Part shown: piece after piece, positions 23,799 to 48,552 of the stretch
Layout: every line of letters starts with the position of its first letter
How positions within the stretch are numbered: the stretch's first letter is position 1
Assembly: GCA_013400975.1 (NCBI GenBank)
Contig: WBMZ01005341.1
Span: 248,001 to 312,000 of the forward strand
DNA from: Atrichornis clamosus
Lineage: Eukaryota; Chordata; Aves; Passeriformes; Menuridae
Reading direction: 5' to 3'
DNA length: 64,000 bases
The notes under the pieces: generated by a model
Databases searched by the model: none
What the model was told of the DNA's origin: nothing
What the model saw: only the letters and a program-made list of their open reading frames with translations
Position numbers and translations under genes: made by a program

Positions 23799-23819
23799 AA
23801 AGCTATGGAATAGATGAAG
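23799..23819 (+). CDS. PTK2: Optional FAK microexon, 21 nt (KSYGIDE), 'box 7'
   Basis: Twenty-one bases lie between CACTGCAG and GTAACA. With the A left from 22359 they read K-S-Y-G-I-D-E, and the final G joins CC of the next exon to give Ala. Inclusion therefore changes MPS-T-RDYEIQ to MPS-KSYGIDE-A-RDYEIQ. This is the 7-residue insert on the C-terminal side of Y397 in brain FAK (FAK+7), known also in human isoforms. The donor is moderate. UGC right before the acceptor AG matches SRRM4-type microexons. The insert adds one more Tyr. Confidence 0.93.
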
Positions 23820-37100
<13,281 letters not shown>

Positions 37101-40100
37101 TAGGGTTTGACTTCTGAAAGATCATTTCCTTTGTTCAGAAGTATTTATTTTCATTTTATCTTCCGTTACGGTATTTTCGTTCTGTGGAAAACTCAAGACA
37201 CGGTGTATTGGGTTTTTATCTTAAGAAGGGCAGGTTGTTGCTAGTCCTTTGGAAAACTGGACCTTATCTGGTAGAGAAAAAGAGGTTAGGCAGTAAATTC
37301 AAATAACTGGAAATATGAATCACCTTCTTTCTCACCCAAGAAAAGCTCCACATTCTACTAAGAATTTGTTTATAATTTTAGCTACAATTCTTGGGGAGGG
37401 AGGTAGGAAGAATATAGAATGATTATCTAAACAGACATGCTATGGGCTTCTGGGGTAGAAATGTAACTTTACTTAAAGGAAGCATTAGGTGAGTGCTGTT
37501 GGAAGTTATTTTCATGACACGTAGCACAGCAGTTGCACAGTCACAGCTGTCACAGGGCAGTTGCAGAGACTGCAGTGAAGGCAGCATCATTGACTAGAAA
37601 TTCTTTTGCCCTTTGTACACCAGGATATAGATTACCTTATGTTTATCTTGGAATGAATGTCTGCACACACTTTGGAGACCAGTCTAACTTCACACCTCAG
37701 TTTATTCTGCGATAATATGTTCGAGTGTCCAATCTCCATTTCAACAGCCCCAAAGTGGGAGTGATATTTAAACTCTGAAACTTCACTGAGATAATGCGCA
37801 GACACATTTGATATTTGTGACCAAATTGGGTCACAAATGTTGTGACCTTTGGATTTCATGAGTGCTCAGGATGTGTTTTGCATAAGTCAATACAAGCTTT
37901 GAATAATGCATAGGTTTTGTACACTGACAATCCACTGTGGGATTTGTTGCAATTCACTGTCAATTTCTTTGGGTTTATTTTAGGTCTTGTTTCAAAGTTG
38001 TGCATTGTGGCATGTTTCATTTTAATAATGTCATTTTTTGCTGTCACTGAATGTTCATGATTTAAGATAATTTACTGGTGGTTAAAAAAAGGGGCAATTT
38101 GAATATAATTATGATGCTGTTTCAGAGCTGATACATAACTTGAAGATCTTAAAGTTCTTTCCTATTCCTTAAAATTTTGTAGAGTTCCACCATCTGTTAC
38201 TGTGGGAACTCCTGTATAGACTAATAATTAGCAGAACTAAAGGAAGTCTTAGAAGTTCTCACAGATAACTTCCCATGCTCTTGGCTCTGTGGAGTTCAAC
38301 CATGAAGGAGGGAATGGCAGGGCTGGGTAGGGATTGCAAGGAAAAGATATGTGACACAATTGTGTGATTTGGGTAATAGGTGGAAATTGGCAATTCATTT
38401 GCTTTTTCTCTGGAAGTATAGGATTATTGATAATTTACAGTGAGGTTGTACTGGTAACTTAAAGCTGGTTGGCACAGGTGAGAATTATGCCCTGAAAAAT
38501 GTAACTGGAATATGGCTGTGGTGTGTAAATCCAAGCAGGGACAACATCTCACCAGGAAGGAAGGAGTATGAGTAAATCCAGTGTGCCCAAGTGGGTGGCT
38601 CTCCTCGTAAGCAGCACTGAGGACATGCAGCAAGGCAGGGTCTCGTTGGTTACACATCAAAATGTTTCCCAGTGTGTGTGGGCGAGCTCTGAAACAGGTC
38701 ACCCAGAAAGAGTCTGGAATTTCCATGCTGGCAGACTTTCAAATTTTGATTGGAAAAGGCTCTGAGCAGCTGGCCCTTGCTGTGCTTAGAGCCCAGCTTC
38801 ATCAGGGGACTGGACTCGAGACCTCCAGGCATCCCTTCCGTCTCATTCTGGAGGAAAAATGCACCGAGTGTGGAGGGGTTTTTTCTCCACTCGTCATGCT
38901 GGAGGATTTGAAGCATTCTGTAGAGGGCAGCCTCTCTCCTGGGGCCACTGCAACACTAAAATCCAGTTTCTAGGTTGTTCTCACCAAAGCAGGGAGCTTT
39001 CTGCCACTCCAAACTGGTGACCTTTATCTCCCAAAGTTAAGGCAGCATGGTTGTCCTTAGGGCTGCTTTGCGCCGCCTCAGATGGAGTCAGCCTTGCTGG
39101 AAAGGTTGCCAGTTCCCTGATGGTGAGGCAGTCTCAGGCAGCTAGGAAAGATTGGGTTTCAAAACTCAAATTCCCATGAACTTGCAAAAACAAGCCATTT
39201 CCCTGGTGGCCTTTCGCTGTGGTGTTGCTGCTGCTCGTTCTGGATCCTGTCCAGGGTAGTTTCTTCAGTCTGAGAGCAGACTGGATGTTTGCTTGGAGCC
39301 AGTGATACAGCACTGCAGCATTCCTCTCTGGTTTGATGAAAAAAACTCCATGGCTTTGGGAAAAACCTTCTGCATCTGGAATAGCCCTGGTGGGAGCATA
39401 AGCATTTCACGTGTTCTCTGTTATTTGATGCTTTTTCCGTTTCATAGTAACAGCTGCTTTCCACAAACTGTATTTGCAGCTGATTGTGCAAAGCAAAGCT
39501 GCTGATTTCTGCACAGTTTTATGATGTACTGTTATTTATTGTTACATGTGAATTTAAGTAGTGTTATTAGAGTAGTAATTTTATAGCATTTGATCTGTCT
39601 GAAATGGATGTGGTTGAGTCAGTCTTCCCAGCAAACACAGAAGCAAATGGGTGGATTGTGGATTTCCAAATGCAATTCATCCTTGCATTCCAAGTCCCTT
39701 TTTCAAGTGGTGGGGAGGGGTTAAAAGTCAGATTAGGTCAGGACAGTGAGGTGCTACCCTGCTGTTCCTGCTATTCTGACTTGATCAGAATTAGAATCTG
39801 GGATATTTTTAATTGGGAAGCATTTGTTGCCTGTCTGGTTTTGTGTAGAGGATATTTTTTTGTCTTGCACTACATGCAATAATATAAATTGCATAAATAA
39901 TATAAAAGTATTTTAATTTTGAGCTTTCAAATTAATGTAATTTCATGACATTTACACTGCATCATGGAATGAATTTTAAGTACATCTCACTAACCCTCTC
40001 TGCGACAAATAGCAAAATAAGCAGAGTTGTGTAATTGCTGAGGTGAGAGTGTCACTGTGGCCCGTTGTTGGTCACAGGTTTTAACAGAGTGCTTGACCCC

Positions 40101-40454
40101 ACTGTCATCCTGGGGCTGAAGGTCACATTGAACACAGCTGTAAAAAGAATGGGGGGGGAGGAAAAAAAGACAAATCTATGCTTTTAAAGTCTGGTTTTAT
40201 GACAACAACGAGATAATTAACTGAGGAGAACTAGACTTGAGCCTTTTTGTCACTGCATTTGATGTAGATCCTGAAACACTGATTATAAATAAAAGAAAAC
40301 TGGTAAGAGTGAGGGCAGTTTGAGCCCTTTTCTTTTGTAGCATTCTGACAAGAAAATACTAGAACACATACTTGAAATACAAGATGGAGGCTGCAAAATG
40401 CTTCATTAGCCTTTTGTTCTTCAACTGTAACCATTAGGAATTGTCCATAATCCA

Positions 40455-40462
40455 TATAAAAG
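40455..40462 (+). promoter_or_regulatory. TATAAAAG box (candidate, FRNK intron)
   Basis: An exact TATAAAAG within 'ccatataaaagtgc'. It is the best TATA consensus I noticed in the intron. No initiator or splice donor was tied to it. Motif match only. Confidence 0.25.
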
Positions 40463-42702
40463 TGCTTTCATGTTAGAGCAATATGTGAAAATCCATTCAT
40501 CTGCATCAAGCTTTGCATTTCTGGTGGCAGAGAGAAAGAAAGAAGCTGCTTGTTGGGGCCAGCACCCACTGTAGGTTCCCACACCACCACAGCAGGAGAC
40601 CCTGGTGCAGCTGTGCCTTTTGGAATATGAAGATGCAGTTTAGGATTTTAAATATTCCTACACTGAAGCTCCCCATAAATGTTTCCTTTCCACTGCCACA
40701 GGCCAATTTCACTAAACAGTTCTTTGTAAATTAAACAAGTTTGTGCATTATGCAAACTTGTAATAGTTGGGATTTTTCATCAGCCTTCACCTCAATGAGA
40801 AGCTGGGTTAAGTTTGTCTCTGCTACCTCAAGGTTTTCTAGAGGAACCACAGGGATAGAATTCTCTTCTTGCTCCTCTCTGCTGCTAAAAATATCTGCAG
40901 TTTGGGAAAATATGCCTAGATCTGACATCTCCTGACCTTCTGCAAATTCTAATAAACTGTTCAGAGAACTTGAGCAGCTGCACTGAGGAAACATCAAAAA
41001 TATCTCTTGGCACACTCTTACTTCATCTACAGACTGGTCTTCCCTCTGTGAAAACAAAGACCTTTCTGTGAGTCATTTATATTCTTTGTGGTTTTTTAGA
41101 GCAATGCTTCTCTGAGGCATTTCTATTTTATATTCTTGTCAGCAGAATCAAGGGCATCCAAGTACAGATTCTGCTGCAGCCCATCCGCCTGTGACCAGGC
41201 TGCTCTGGGCTGCTGGGAAAGAACCTCCTGATGGCACAGGCAAGGGCAGAGCGGGGGGGATGAGTTGCAGTAGTAAGGCAGAAAGCTGAGCCTGTGTTCC
41301 AAAAAAGTAATTTCAATAGAAATTTGTCGTTTCCAATGATGCAAGTTAATGGTGTTGAACACTGTGGCACCACAGATAAAATGGCTTTGATAGCAAGGCA
41401 AAGAGAGGTATTGGAGTTTAATTCCTTTTCATGGAAAACCTGGACTGTGCTGTGACAAATTCCACATGTGGCCCCAAATTGTCAATAAGCCATCTCTGAA
41501 TTTAGTCAGCTGCTACCAGCCAACTCTGTTCTCTTCTTTAGTTCAGATTAGAACAACTGCTATATCAACAGCTTGGTTAAAAATCTATATTTTATTCATA
41601 TTTCAGTCATTTATCCGGGCAAATTTTTTTGTATTTTTTTTGGTTTTTAAAATCTTGAGGTATGCCTTGAAGGATGATAATGGTGGTTCTTGGTTGTGGA
41701 TGCATGTTGGCTGAATTCTCATTCTACATAAGAACTTACGCTGAGTATCTGAAGTGTGACATAGCTTTAAAGCAGGGGGTTTGAGCCAGTTCCTCATCTG
41801 TTCAAGTAGGAAATCTTGCATTTTCCTTATTCTGAAGGAAGAGAGCAGTAAACTAGAAAGATTCTCTCGTCATTCCCTCCACTGGGCTGTAGCTGTGTTC
41901 CCGTGGTAGTTCTAGCAGGATGACTTTTGCAGATAACTTGTCTGATTTTGGGTTTTTTCCACATTGTTGTGTTACTTCAGCAGTGATGGATTGAAATTGC
42001 AGCAGTACTTATAAACTTGATTTAGCTGCAGCGAGACGAGATGACTTCTCTGCTGTTTAGAAGTGGCATAGTTTGGGGTTTTTTTGGCTGAGTAAGGAAA
42101 AGCAAAGTTCTCGTCTCCAGCAGGAATTTATTCTTGAAATAAGCAGTAAAGTTTCATGATGAGAATAGATTGCTGGAGTTGATCTCATCCCCTGAATGAG
42201 TAATTCTGGGTGGTTGTTTAGCAGACTGAACAGGAGATTATAAACTCAGAACTTAGCTTTGTTTCTGGAAACTCCTGAGTGATAAAGAAGCTGGAATAGC
42301 TCCTTCACAGGATTGTCTTTACTCTGGGGATAGTGATATGGAAATAATCTGCCCTGCTCACATCTCCAGACTGTCCGCGTAGCGTGCAGCTCCAAGGAAT
42401 TGGCAGCTCCCTCTTTCAAAGCTTCATTCTGAGTATTTTTCAAATGGCAAATATCCAACATTAATAAGCCACATAGCAGAGCTGGGAGGAGGCTGGCTGT
42501 GGGGGCAGCAGGAGCACGTTCAGCTTCAAACAGGCTTTTTAATAGTCAGAACAGTGGTAAGTAGCAAACTGGTTTTACTACTGTCTTGTACTTTGTGAAA
42601 ATGCAGCCTTTTGACCTGAATGCTTAGAAGCTGAGTGAATACTGTCAGATCTTTCTGTTTTGCTAAATTGCTTTGCTGAATGTGTTTCTGGTTAGGCTAA
42701 AA

Positions 42703-42865
42703 TATAAGAGCTGAATAAGTATTTTTGACTGCTTTCTTTAAAAAAGAAAAAACAGTCCCAGTGATCTGAAGCTCTTGAGTTTCAGTAAAGAACATTTTCG
42801 GTTTGTTTTGAACCTTTGCAGCAGTTCAGTAGAATATTTCTTGTGAAGATTAAGCTTTCATGCAA
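42703..42865 (+). promoter_or_regulatory. PTK2: Candidate FRNK core promoter and 5' non-coding exon
   Basis: A TATAAGAG element (42703-42710) is followed, at the distance expected for a start site (~42735) plus a ~130-nt leader, by a near-perfect donor CAA|GTAAGT at 42866. Splicing from there to 43192 would place the FRNK start codon 46 nt into the next exon. This is an inference from motif spacing; no start site is proven. Confidence 0.3.
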
Positions 42866-43191
42866 GTAAGTGTTTGATTGATTCTCTTTGAGGACTGCTC
42901 TGTGTAATTGCACATAAAAAGAACTGTTATGCAAAAAAAAATGCATGCAAGATCAACCACAGCTTTCTAAAAATTTTATGCTGTTTCTGTTGTTAAAAAC
43001 ACCCTGGTAATCCTACAGAAATATTTCTTCCTGATACTAGTTTTCAGAAACAAAACCAGCATATGTGAAAGTTTGTTTTTCAGTGCTCAATCACTTTAAG
43101 TTTATTGGTCTGAAAAAAGCAAGAGCTCTGGGGAGAGGTTTGTTAGTCACCGAGCTGGAGTTTCACTTAATTACAATTTGTTTTCCCCTAG

Positions 43192-43303
43192 TATAATACT
43201 GGAGGAAGAGAAGCTGCAGCAAGAAGAACGAATGAGAATGGAATCCAGGCGACAAGTCACGGTATCCTGGGACTCAGGAGGATCAGATGAAGCTCCTCCC
43301 AAG
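43192..43303 (+). CDS. PTK2: FAK exon: kinase-to-linker joint; contains FRNK start codon
   Basis: This 112-nt exon lies between CCCCTAG and GTATGT. It reads (S)IILEEEKLQQEERMRMES, then RRQVTVSWDSGGSDEAPPK. The charged EEEKLQQEERMR part is helical linker. The Met at 43238-43240 (MESRRQV) is the known FRNK initiator and has a strong context: A at -3 and G at +4. APPK starts proline-rich region 1. Chicken reads STILEEEK as I recall, so the Ile is a small difference. It ends in phase 0. Confidence 0.97.
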
Positions 43304-45731
43304 GTATGTAAGACTGCAAATCACGCATGTTTAAAAAAAACCAAAAACCCCCTCTTTTTATTCTGTTTATTTCTTCAAAGTCTCCTCTGATGGCTTGATT
43401 CACACCACGGCATTCTGGCCAGGTCTGTCACCATCTGGGAATCCTTGCCTGAGATGACCCAGCTCTGCTTGAACTGTGATTAGAACTGATCCACGCTATG
43501 ATACTGCATTAAAGATTTTCTGTTTCTTCTTTAACTTGTAAAAGACAACCACAGTTGCCACAAAATCCTTTCCCTGGCCTTTCCTTTTCCCTTCTTTATT
43601 GTAGCCCTCCTGTGAATCATTGGCTAATGAGCTCTCAGGCCAGCGTGAAGTTTATTTCTAACACATTAGTGACTGGGCAGAAATCAGCTAATTGCATTTT
43701 CCTTCTTCTGGAAAGAAAATTAGGGGTTTGTTTCCAAGGAACTTACGTGGTTTAGTTTCCAGTTCATTTTCATTACTGTCCTGTTTGGATGTCACTGATG
43801 TGTTCTGCAGCTGTGGGAGTCCAACCTCACCAGTGACTGAGCCATCTCCCCTCCCACAGACTTTTCTGCTTCCCCTCAGAGTTATTTTTGCAAGATATTA
43901 CTTGAAAGTTTGAGTCTATATTTTGAAGAATTCAGTTTTGTGAGGTCACCACTGCATTGTCTGTGATAATTTGTGGTGGATTCCTGGAGCTGTATACCCA
44001 ATTCTGGAGCTGATAATAATTCCAGTAATACTCATATGGCACCTTGTGCTGCACACATTGCCCAACACTCATAGAAAGGCAATTTTTGTTGTTGTTGTGT
44101 TGTTTGTTTTTCTGGGTTTCTTTGTTTCTCCATATGCAGGTTGTTGCCTGATAGATTTCTGAGCTTAGTCCTGCATTTTGATGCCTCTATGGCAAGCAGG
44201 AAGTAAGGGCAGTGGAACTGCTGCTTTCATTTCAGAGCTAAAAACAGCAAACAATCCATCAACCAGTTTAGTCATCTGAGATGAATTAGCAGGATTTGGT
44301 GTTTATCTGAACAGACCATATTCCAAGTTACAGAAGCAGATAAACTGCATAAATTTGAACAATATACTGCTTAATTATTATAGCCTTGTTTGAAGAATGT
44401 TTCATCTTGAAGCTTTGGCACTGATCCAAATAGAGTAAGTACCTTTCACCAGTATAATATATGAGCTACACCATATTTGAAATGAGCATCTCTGTGTGTG
44501 ATGTATAAACTGAAACACTTGACCAAGGGTGTGTTAAGACTGCAGTTAATTCTGCCACTGGATATCTGTTTTGAGAGGGTCACTGTGTCCTCACTGTATA
44601 TGCAATGCAGTTGTTGGTTGGGATCTTCTATATACTAGTTTTGTGTAAAATATGGATGTGCATAATAATGGCTTTGGAACAAGTTGAATTTTGTAGATAT
44701 GAGGTTTTAAGTGTCTAATTATTTTCTATGGTGACAGGTGATTTTTTTTTTAAATTATTCCAACAATTCATTATAAAAGTTTCAGATTGTTAAAGGTCTT
44801 AAACTCCATATTATTTATACCCTTAAACTCCTACACATTCTCAAATAATTCCCAGCCATCACAGTCCATACTATGAAATTCCTTGTATCTCACAGTGATA
44901 TTTCTGTTAGAAACCTAAGACAGAAAATACCCTGGTCCAGAACAGTAATGACTTTTTTAATAAAGCAATGATAAATTCTGCAATCTTAGAGTAATGTGGT
45001 CACCTTCAACTGCCAGAAGGACTGAGGGATCCCTTTGCAGGATGATGAGGTTTAGGGGGTTTTTCCCTCTTTGGTTGATTTTTCTCCTCCTGAAACACCC
45101 AGCAGGAACACTGTTCCTTGTCAAAAAGAAACTCTCAAATATACCTTTGGAGGTTCAGAATATGATCAGAAACACTTTCCATGTTGAAACAATTAGTTAC
45201 ACAGAAGTTAATTGTCAGAACTAACATTATACCTCAGAATATCCCGTGGAAATACCACATGCTAACCAAACGAGTTTGGTTCGTGTTATTCTGACTGAAG
45301 CAAAAGAATTTACTTTTGGGAACAGTCACAAAAGCAACAAATTAACAGCAAAACTTGGAAACAAGGCTGTATTTGCACCTGGAAACTTGATTGAAGAACT
45401 ACGTTCTTAGATGATGTTCTCTCTAGAGTTGAACAGCACAGAGCAGATCACTTAGTGCAAGCAATTAAATAAACACAAAGAATTCATAGAGCAAGCATTA
45501 TTTATTGACCAAGCAAACAATTCAACTGCATCCATTGCCAAGCAAAGATGGAGGAAAACTTAATTTTAGTTGTTTAAAAAAAGTGTTTGTAATTATAGAA
45601 AATCTGTTTTGGTTTTTTTCTGGAGTTTGCTTTTGTGATTACTACCTGTAAATGTTTGTTTCACTGAAAAGTAATTCTCTGGTTTTAGTTTTCTGTTTTT
45701 AATGATTCTACAAATCCATTTATGTTTACAG
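43304..45731 (+). other. PTK2: Intron
   Basis: No transposon or extra exon was recognised. A short GTT repeat lies at 44090-44110. Ends in TATGTTTACAG. Confidence 0.85.
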
Positions 45732-45818
45732 CCCAGTAGGCCTGGTTACCCCAGTCCCAGGTCCAGTGAAGGGTTTTATCCAAGTCCACAACATATGGTA
45801 CAGCCAAATCATTACCAG
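45732..45818 (+). CDS. PTK2: FAK exon: proline-rich region 1 and S722/S732 segment
   Basis: This 87-nt exon (29 codons, phase 0-0) lies between GTTTACAG and GTATTA. It reads PSRPGYPSPRSSEGFYPSPQ, then HMVQPNHYQ. With the previous APPK it forms APPKPSRP, the PR1 site bound by SH3 domains such as p130Cas. SPRSS holds S722 and FYPSPQ holds S732, phosphorylated by Cdk5 in neurons. QPNHY is the chicken-type reading (QTNHY in human). Confidence 0.98.
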
Positions 45819-47002
45819 GTATTACATTTAATACGATGCATGGGTTTTTTTCCAAATGTGGGTTTTCTATCTCAGTTGCAGCTAGTGGGATTGATTCATT
45901 TGTTCCGTGGTTTATTGTAATTCAGTTCTGTTCAATGAGTTTTGTTTTATATAGGAAAAAAACCCTGGTAGGTTTACGCCAGATGGCAAATATTTCCGTG
46001 TCTGATGTGGTGTTCAGATTCCTAAAACTGCAGTGAAACACATCAGACATTTCCATATTTATTGAAGGAATGTGGTGTTTATGTTAATATTTGTGCTGAG
46101 CTATGAAATAACTTTCTTTATAAAATGGCCTTAATTGGGGGCCTTTCCTTGGGGTCACTTGGGATCACTATTTTCTGTTGCCTGATAGCTGCTGCCTTTA
46201 GCTTTACCATGTTGGATACCCACTGGTTTTGCTTTTTTTCCTAACACTGCTGAAGAAATCCAAAACAAAAGAACAAAAGGTTGTCATTAAAGGACTTTGA
46301 GCAATTTTAGGTTTGTTCAAGGCTACAGCCATACACAGCTGTCTCAGTCGAGGGGTTTTTTCCATGAAGAGAGGGAGGTTTTCATTGATTTAATAAGTAC
46401 TTCAGGCTCATTAAAACTACTTGGATTTTCCTGTGGAGAAGTTCCCAGGCCACGCAGCTAAGCACACTAATTACATGCTGCCACTCAAGACTGAAGCCTG
46501 TAACATACAGCAGGGGGTATATTTTTATGGGGCTCTGTGGGGTGATGTTTGCAGGCTCCTGTTAACTGGGACATGAGCTCTGCCTGTGTAGCTCTTACAT
46601 ACATATCTACAGATTGAGTTTTGTCCTCAGAGGACTTCGATCTTCTTGACTGCAGAGGTTAGAACACTCCAATGCTGCTGGTTTGATAGGCACCATAAAA
46701 TAGTTACAGTTATTCTCAAAAGTTATAATTCTGTACTGTTGCAGTTACTCTAAAATAGTTATGTTATGACAGGCATCCTCAAAGACTTCAAAAGGGGGGT
46801 TTGTGTCATATTTTGGCTCAGCTTCCTTCTGATGCTGCTTCCCCTTCTCCCTCTCAGTGAGTGCTTGAATTGAGTCATTTCTGTGCTTTCATATTTGCTG
46901 TCTTGAAGGGGATGTAGCTATTAATTATGGGGAAGCACAGGTCTTAGTAATGTCTGTTTTTCTCTTCCTTTTGTTTGTGTGGGGTTCTTTTGTCCCCTAA
47001 AG
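45819..47002 (+). other. PTK2: Intron
   Basis: Repeat-free as far as seen. Ends in GTCCCCTAAAG; the acceptor AAAG has a weaker match than its neighbours. Confidence 0.85.
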
Positions 47003-47140
47003 GTGTCTGGCTACCCTGGTTCTCATGGGATACCAGCCATGGCAGGCAGCATTTATCCTGGGCAGGCTTCTCTCTTGGATCAAGCAGATTCCTGGAACCA
47101 TCGGCCTCAGGAGATATCAGTGTGGCAACCAAACATGGAG
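47003..47140 (+). CDS. PTK2: FAK exon: C-terminal linker (SGYPGSHG...)
   Basis: This 138-nt exon (46 codons, phase 0-0) precedes GTATGG. It starts VSGYPGSHGIPAMAGSIYPG and ends PQEISVWQPNME. It is part of the long, mostly disordered linker between kinase and FAT domains. LDQADSWNHRP replaces the LDQTDSWNHRP known in chicken and human. No domain is known here. Confidence 0.97.
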
Positions 47141-48420
47141 GTATGGTGAGCTGACACATTTGTTACTGTGTTCTATAGAGTTAAATACACTTTCTGTTAC
47201 TATAAATTGTTTTACTTATTTAGGTGGATCTGTTGTAGGAGAACTGAGTTATCTCTGGTGCTTTTTAAAATTCCCTCACTGCAGTGGGCTGGGTGTCAGA
47301 ACTGAATTCTTTGTGAAAGAAATCCTTTCTGTGTGAGGCTGGGCATAAAATGTCACTTCACGTGAATTTGTGGTGAAATTGTTACGAAACTGAGTGATGG
47401 CAAATATGTCGTGTTTGTTAAAAGAAGGCTTTGCTGAAACTTTGTGCTGTTCATGGAGATGGGAACCTTCATGTAAAAATACCTCTCATGGGAGATACCC
47501 AGCACCGCTGAAGGATCTGAGGCTTCTCTGTAATTTACCCAGAAGAGAAAATGAAATGGTCTGCAAGACTGTTCCTGAGTTGAATTCCAGCCTGTCATGA
47601 TTGCACTGAGCTGCTGAAAGGAACATCAAATTAATTCCCCCTTTAACCTTCTCTCATTTTTTTTCTGTTCTGCAGTGTTGCACACTTTTTCATTCCATTT
47701 TTTTTTCTTCCACAAAGATTTACTTTGTGTAGCTTCTTTCTTAAATATGTTTCTTTAACCAGCTCTAGTCCCTGTGTGTCTGATACATGTTTAAGTGATA
47801 GCTGATACTTACCTGTTAAATACAGGGAAGTTTGTTACCAAATTTCCCTTGGCTTTTTTAAAAATACTAAATTATACACTATTTCCTAATGGTTTCCAGA
47901 CAGCATTGGGGTATGGTATGTGGAGTATTTGTAAGCTTAAGACAGGCATAAATATTTGTTCAAAAATTCATTAAAAAATGTTTTTGTGACACACTTTGCA
48001 AATGTTGGCTAACACTGAACAGCATACTTGTTTTTATTTTAAAAAAATGTCTCTTGCGGCTTTTAACAACTGGATGGTTACATTATTGCTCAAGACCAAG
48101 AAGACAAAATTGATAAATCTGGTTTTGTTGTCCAACTTAAATGAAGTGCAATATAGGAAGTGACAATGTTGCTGAAAAGCAGAACAGAATCTTTCAGATC
48201 TTTTTTGGTTGCAGTGACTAGGAGCAAGGCAGATAAAATGTTAGGAGTTGGAAAGAGTTTCTTCTGCTGCTCTGCTTCAGTTTATGAAGAGCTGAAGAAA
48301 CTCTGCTTGACTGCTGCTGAGAATCTGGGCTTCTAAAAATCTTTTATAATTTATAAATTCTCACACCTGTTTATACAAGTTTTAAGCTGTGAGACTGAAT
48401 CAACTTACTCTGGATTGTAG
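47141..48420 (+). other. PTK2: Intron
   Basis: No transposon or extra exon was recognised. Ends in TCTGGATTGTAG. Confidence 0.85.
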
Positions 48421-48552
48421 GATTCAGGCACTTTGGACATACGAGGGATGAGCCAGGTTCTGCCCACACACCTCATGGAGGAGAGGTTGATACGACAGCA
48501 ACAGGAGATGGAGGAAGATCAGCGCTGGCTTGAAAAAGAAGAACGGTTCCTG
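48421..48552 (+). CDS. PTK2: FAK exon: charged linker helix (MEERLIRQQQEMEEDQRW)
   Basis: This 132-nt exon (44 codons, phase 0-0) precedes GTAATT. It reads DSGTLDIRGMSQVLPTHL, then MEERLIRQQQEMEEDQRWLE and KEERFL. The Glu/Gln/Arg-rich part is predicted to be helical or coiled-coil. LDIRGMSQ differs slightly from LDLRGMGQ of chicken as remembered. The linker role is structural and regulatory. Confidence 0.97.
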
